Positions 60,668 through 64,000 of a stretch of 64,000 nucleotides of DNA are shown here, piece by piece. The position numbers and the translations under genes are program-made. The notes under the pieces are model-generated. The model made no database searches. It was not told where the DNA came from and was given only the letters and a program-made list of their open reading frames with translations. Numbering within the stretch: the stretch's first letter is position 1; the number at the start of each line of letters is the position of its first letter. The DNA is from Chitinophaga sp. HK235 (GTDB lineage Bacteria; Bacteroidota; Bacteroidia; Chitinophagales; Chitinophagaceae), in contig NZ_CP073766.1 of NCBI RefSeq assembly GCF_018255755.1, forward strand, positions 4,958,501-5,022,500, given 5' to 3'.

Positions 60668-61417
60668 TTACATGCACAATCCGCCACAGGCGCTGATTGT
60701 CTGGCCTGTCACATAGCTGCTGAGGTCAGAAGCCAGGAAGAGGCATACATTGGCGATATCTTCCGGAGTACCAAAGCGTGCCAGCGGAATCTGCTGGATA
60801 TAGCCAGTGGCAGCTTCTCCTTCTTTGAGATAGCTGGTCATATCTGTTTCGATAAAACCGGGAGCTACGGCATTGCAACGGATATTGCGGCTGCCCAGTT
60901 CCTGTGCGATGGATTTGGAGAAACCGATGATACCGGCTTTAGAGGCGGCATAGCTGCTTTGTCCGGCATTTCCCATGATACCGATTACGGAGCTCATGTT
61001 GATGATGCTACCGGATTTAGCTTTCATCATAGGACGGATTACCTGTTTGGTCATGTTGTACACGCTCTTCAGGTTGATGTTCATCACGTCGTCCCACTGA
61101 TCGGGGCTCATTCTCAGCAGCAGGTTATCTTTGGAGATACCTGCATTGTTTACGCAGATATCAATTTTTCCGAATTCTAACAGCACTTCCGATACCAACA
61201 CTTCACTTTCTTCGTACACACCTGCGTTTGACTTATAAGCTTTTGCCTGTACGCCCAGCGCCCGGAGTTTATCTTCCAGGATTTTCGCTTTTTCATCAGA
61301 GCTTACATAGGTAAAGGCCACATTGGCTCCCTGTGCTGCAAACTTCAATGCAATCGCTTCTCCAATACCGCGGCTCGCGCCAGTGACAATCGCTACTTTG
61401 TTCTCCAGTAATTTCAT
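60668..61417 (-). CDS. fabG: 3-oxoacyl-[ACP] reductase
   Basis: A 249-residue short-chain dehydrogenase that reduces the 3-oxoacyl-ACP in fatty acid synthesis using NADPH. It has TGASRGIG (12-19), NNAG (90-93), the Ser at 142-143, Tyr 156 and Lys 160 (SYAASKAG), and the FabG end (VTGQTISACGGL). It lies 17 bp after the GH3-family gene on the same strand. Other short-chain dehydrogenases are possible, but the sequence is close to FabG. Confidence 0.94.
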   Translation of the reverse strand: MKLLENKVAIVTGASRGIGEAIALKFAAQGANVAFTYVSSDEKAKILEDKLRALGVQAKAYKSNAGVYEESEVLVSEVLLEFGKIDICVNNAGISKDNLLLRMSPDQWDDVMNINLKSVYNMTKQVIRPMMKAKSGSIINMSSVIGIMGNAGQSSYAASKAGIIGFSKSIAQELGSRNIRCNAVAPGFIETDMTSYLKEGEAATGYIQQIPLARFGTPEDIANVCLFLASDLSSYVTGQTISACGGLCM

Positions 61418-61434
61418 GTTATAGTTGATAGGTT

Positions 61435-62967
61435 TTAAGTGTTCATATTCTCTGCCGCGAATTTCAGAATTTCTTCGAGATAATTGCGGTCATTGTTGAG
61501 ACGAGGCACTTTGTGCTGTCCGCCCAGTTTACCCTTGCTTTTGAGAAATTCACAGAAAGTGCCTTTGGGCAATACATGTACTACCGGAGGGCGCAGGGCA
61601 ATATTTTTATACCTTTTGGCTTCGTAGTCCGAGTTAATGGATTTTAATGTATTGTCCATTACGGTAGCAAAGCTGTCCGGGTTTTCCGGTGCTATTTCAA
61701 ATTCTATTGCCCATTCGTGTCCGCCGTTACCATGGTCGCTGAAATATACGGGAGCAGCGGTATAATCGTTTACCACGGCGCCGGTAACTTCGCAGGCTTT
61801 GGCGATGGCGCTGTCAGCATTCTCCACTATCACTTCTTCTCCGAAGGCGTTGATAAAGGATTTGGTCCGGCCACTCACCTTAATGCGATAAGGGAGCAGG
61901 GAGGTAAACTGAATGGTATCTCCTACCAGATAACGCCACAGACCACCATTGGTGCTGATAATGAGTGCATAGTTTTTACCGGTTTCCACTTCCTGGAGCT
62001 GGAGTGTCCTTGGATGTTCCTTCCCCAGTTCTTCCATTGGCATAAACTCGTAGAAGATGCCATGGTTGAGGAACAGGAGCAACCCTTCTTCACCGATTAC
62101 ATCCTGTGCGGCGAAGAAACCTTCCGAAGCATTATAGGTTTCCTGATAGTGCATCAGGGGATTGCGTATCAGTTTGGCAAACTGGTCGCGGTAGGGAGTA
62201 AAGCTCACGCCACCGTGCATGTACAGTTCCAGATTGGGCCATACATCAGCCAGGTTGTCTTTCCCGGTCAGTTCAAAGATCCGTTTGATCAGAACGATGG
62301 TCCAGGTAGGAACGCCGGCAATGGAGGTCACGTTTTCGTGGATGACGGCATTGGCCATACGTTCTATCTTTTCTTCCCATTCGTCCATCAGGGCGATTTC
62401 CAGGTCGGGAGTGCGGATCATGTTGCCATAGAACGGCATGTTCTGCAGCATTACGGCGCTCAGGTCTCCGAAGTAGGAGTCGCTGTCTTCCGACAGTTTG
62501 TTTACCTGGTGGCTTCCACCGATGACCAGTGATTTCCCGGTAAATACGTCGGAATCAGGGAAATTATTGTAATACAGGGAAATAACATCCCGGCCGGAGC
62601 GGTAATGGCATTCGTCCAGGCTTTCCACTGTTACGGGAATAAACTTGCTTTTATCGGCGGTGGTACCGCTGGATTTTGCAAACCATTTGATCGGGGTGTT
62701 CCACAGCACATTCTGCTGTCCTTCCATGGTACGCTGTATATACGGTTTGATGGTATCATATGTATGTACAGGGACCCTTTGTTTATATTCCTCTATTTTA
62801 TAGATTTTGGAAAAGCCGTATTGTTTGCCAAACTCCGTATACTGGGCGGCGCTGATAAGGTTTTGGAATACCTGCTGCTGCACCTGCACGGGATACTGCA
62901 TGAAGTATACGATGCGTCCCATGCGCAGACGTGCGAGTTGTGATATGGCAGGACTTAAAATTTTCAT
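61435..62967 (-). CDS. GH3 family protein
   Basis: A 510-residue member of the GH3 (auxin-responsive promoter) family, adenylate-forming enzymes that join amino acids to carboxylic acids in plants. Typical parts are MARTLEGQQNVLWNTPIKWFAKSSGTTADKSKFIPVT-type (here 'NTPIKWFAKSSGTTADKSKFIPVT', ATP loop), VWPNLELYMHGGVSFTPY and LWRYLVGDTIQFTSLLPYRIKVSGRTKSFINAFGEE. In bacteria the substrates are unknown. The frame opens at 63048, but the ATG at 62967 gives the family start (MKILSPAISQLA). It lies between lptB and fabG on the same strand. Confidence 0.9.
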   Translation of the reverse strand: MKILSPAISQLARLRMGRIVYFMQYPVQVQQQVFQNLISAAQYTEFGKQYGFSKIYKIEEYKQRVPVHTYDTIKPYIQRTMEGQQNVLWNTPIKWFAKSSGTTADKSKFIPVTVESLDECHYRSGRDVISLYYNNFPDSDVFTGKSLVIGGSHQVNKLSEDSDSYFGDLSAVMLQNMPFYGNMIRTPDLEIALMDEWEEKIERMANAVIHENVTSIAGVPTWTIVLIKRIFELTGKDNLADVWPNLELYMHGGVSFTPYRDQFAKLIRNPLMHYQETYNASEGFFAAQDVIGEEGLLLFLNHGIFYEFMPMEELGKEHPRTLQLQEVETGKNYALIISTNGGLWRYLVGDTIQFTSLLPYRIKVSGRTKSFINAFGEEVIVENADSAIAKACEVTGAVVNDYTAAPVYFSDHGNGGHEWAIEFEIAPENPDSFATVMDNTLKSINSDYEAKRYKNIALRPPVVHVLPKGTFCEFLKSKGKLGGQHKVPRLNNDRNYLEEILKFAAENMNT

Positions 62968-62989
62968 ATAGGATGCTGTGGCGTGTTTT

Positions 62990-63751
62990 TTATTGTTTAG
63001 CTGCTTCGTCCAGATAATTCTTTCTCCGCAGAACGAAATTCTGGCCAAGATACACTTTTCTCACCTGTTCATCCTCGGCCAGTTCTTCGGCTGACCCGGA
63101 TTTGAGGATTTTCCCTTCAAACAATAAATAGGCCCTGTCGGTAATGGACAAGGTTTCCTGCACGTTGTGGTCTGTGATCAGGATACCGATATTCTTGTAT
63201 TTGAGTTTAGCTACGATAGACTGGATATCTTCCACAGCGATAGGGTCGATACCGGCAAAAGGTTCATCGAGCAGGATAAACTTGGGATCTACGGCCAGTG
63301 CCCGGGCAATTTCGGTACGGCGGCGCTCTCCCCCGCTCAATACGTCTCCGGGGCTTTTACGGACGTGCTGCAGGCGGAATTCACTTAAGAGTGCTTCCAG
63401 CTTTTCTTTCTGGGCAGCCTTTTTCAGATCGGTCATCTCCAGTACGGCGGCGATATTATCTTCCACACTGAGTTTCCGGAAAACCGAAGCTTCCTGTGGC
63501 AGGTACCCTATCCCCATTTTAGCCCTTTTATACATGGGTAACTTGGTGATATTGATATCATCCAGGTACACATTGCCCTGGTCTGGCTTGATAAGCCCTA
63601 CTACCATGTAAAAGGAGGTGGTTTTACCCGCCCCGTTAGGGCCGAGCAGCCCTACTATCTCCCCCTGGGATACTTCCACAGACACGTGGTTTACCACTGT
63701 TCTGGCCCCATAGCGCTTTACCAGCTGGTCCGTATGTATTCTTAATGCCAT
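62990..63751 (-). CDS. lptB: LPS export ABC transporter ATP-binding protein
   Basis: A 253-residue ATPase that powers LptFG, pulling LPS from the inner membrane to the outer membrane. It has GPNGAGKTTS (37-46, Walker A), the Q-loop PQEASVF, the signature LSGGERRRTEIARALA, Walker B FILLDEPFAGID and the switch HNVQETLSITD, with ILITDHNV typical of LptB. ATG at 63751 gives the family start (MALRIHTDQLVKRYG). The GH3 gene starts 22 bp after its stop, so they share a transcript. Confidence 0.95.
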   Translation of the reverse strand: MALRIHTDQLVKRYGARTVVNHVSVEVSQGEIVGLLGPNGAGKTTSFYMVVGLIKPDQGNVYLDDINITKLPMYKRAKMGIGYLPQEASVFRKLSVEDNIAAVLEMTDLKKAAQKEKLEALLSEFRLQHVRKSPGDVLSGGERRRTEIARALAVDPKFILLDEPFAGIDPIAVEDIQSIVAKLKYKNIGILITDHNVQETLSITDRAYLLFEGKILKSGSAEELAEDEQVRKVYLGQNFVLRRKNYLDEAAKQ

Positions 63752-63756
63752 ATGAT

Positions 63757-63764
63757 CAAACTTA
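63757..63764 (-). promoter_or_regulatory. Promoter -7 box next to the lptB start codon
   Basis: TAAGTTTG on the minus strand, five bases before the ATG at 63751, implying a nearly leaderless message. Confidence 0.6.
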
Positions 63765-63847
63765 GCAAAATTAAGCATTTCATTCACTTGGCCTAGTTAT
63801 AGTTCTCTTAAGATGAAAAAACCTATGATATTGATGGGGGGATATGT

Positions 63848-63855
63848 TATTTTTG
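63848..63855 (+). promoter_or_regulatory. Promoter -7 box of metF
   Basis: TATTTTTG, a TAnnTTTG match, 68 nt before the ATG at 63924. Confidence 0.5.
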
Positions 63856-63923
63856 TTCCCATAAATTTTCAGGAGGAATAAGGTTTGGACCAAACAGCCA
63901 TTATTCCGCAAAGCTCACAACCG

Positions 63924-64000
63924 ATGAAAGTAACAGAACATATTGCCCGGGCGAAGGATACCCTGATTTCTTTTGAAATCCTCCCCCCGCTGAAAGGTAA
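63924..64000 (+). CDS. metF: Methylenetetrahydrofolate reductase, N-terminal fragment (3' end outside window)
   Basis: The first 25 codons are visible: MKVTEHIARAKDTLISFEI followed by LPPLKG. MetF proteins of Bacteroidota open in the same way, with FEI and PP marking the first strand of the barrel. MetF reduces 5,10-methylene-THF to 5-methyl-THF, the methyl donor for MetH, whose split genes are at 28.8-32.6 kb. It is divergent from lptB. Because only 77 bases are seen, the call rests on the N-terminus only. Confidence 0.7.
   Translation, partial: MKVTEHIARAKDTLISFEILPPLKG

Overview
This 64 kb window looks like the chromosome of a Bacteroidota bacterium close to Chitinophaga (Chitinophagaceae). 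The evidence is a SusC/SusD pair driven by a FecR/ECF-sigma pair, many repeats of the Bacteroidota -7 promoter box TAnnTTTG, a long (653 aa) IspG, methionine synthase split into two genes, the holB-ricT neighbourhood, bTHX, and many lipoproteins with 'TAC/ASC/AAC' lipoboxes. It is ordinary, densely coded chromosome. I see no prophage, insertion sequence, CRISPR array, rRNA or tRNA.

Layout. 1-5.4 kb: C-terminus of acetyl-CoA synthetase, a membrane-anchored alpha/beta hydrolase, an L,D-transpeptidase-fold protein and a two-module M16 peptidase. 5.5-8.5 kb (minus): an ECF sigma factor, an anti-sigma-like protein with a duplicated N-terminal module, a beta-barrel-like protein and a small exported protein. 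8.8-13 kb: kbl, a class D beta-lactamase lipoprotein, and a BatB/BatC-like VWA + TPR pair with a Lys/Asp/Asn repeat tail. 13.5-19.9 kb: AraC regulator divergent from ispG, an Ala/Lys-rich exported protein, a LysR regulator, a GNAT enzyme, a UlaG-like metallohydrolase and a lipocalin-like lipoprotein. 20-21.6 kb (minus): a second ECF sigma factor followed by two paralogous membrane anti-sigma-like proteins. 22-28 kb: acyl-CoA hydrolase/transferase, LpxR-like lipid A deacylase, lipoproteins, a SRPBCC protein and recR. 28.1-28.6 kb (minus): a small unit with a promoter, a 29-codon Cys-rich leader-like ORF, a 70-aa protein and a terminator. 28.8-33.8 kb: split metH, exonuclease III, a DUF4286 protein. 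34-41.6 kb: HU, bTHX, pdxH, a DUF3298-type lipoprotein, pyrH, tsf, rpsB (long Gly-rich tail), rpsI, rplM, and a YugP-like zinc peptidase. 42-50.6 kb: radA, comF-like, glutathione peroxidase, holB, ricT, a 37-kDa-type nucleoid-associated protein and an SMP-30-like protein. 50.7-60.6 kb (minus): a carbohydrate-use locus, sigma-fecR-susC-susD-glycoside hydrolase. 60.7-64 kb: fabG, a GH3-family protein, lptB, and the first 25 codons of metF.

How the parts work together. The sigma/FecR/SusC set is a trans-envelope signalling system: SusC has an N-terminal STN domain that can talk to FecR, which controls the ECF factor, so the glycan outside the cell switches on its own uptake and cleavage. Two further sigma/anti-sigma units have their own membrane sensors. 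rplM-rpsI-rpsB-tsf form a translation cluster read from one strong promoter. Several genes (recR, lptB, the nucleoid-associated protein gene, the AraC gene) have a TAnnTTTG box only 4-8 nt before the start codon, so their mRNAs probably have almost no leader.

The most unusual item is the Cys-rich leader-like ORF at 28448-28537, missing from standard ORF cut-offs. Other points worth a look: two stretches that may encode small RNAs (around 40.6 and 42.0 kb), the repeat-rich tails of S2, BatC-like and RicT proteins, and a long nested palindrome after kbl.
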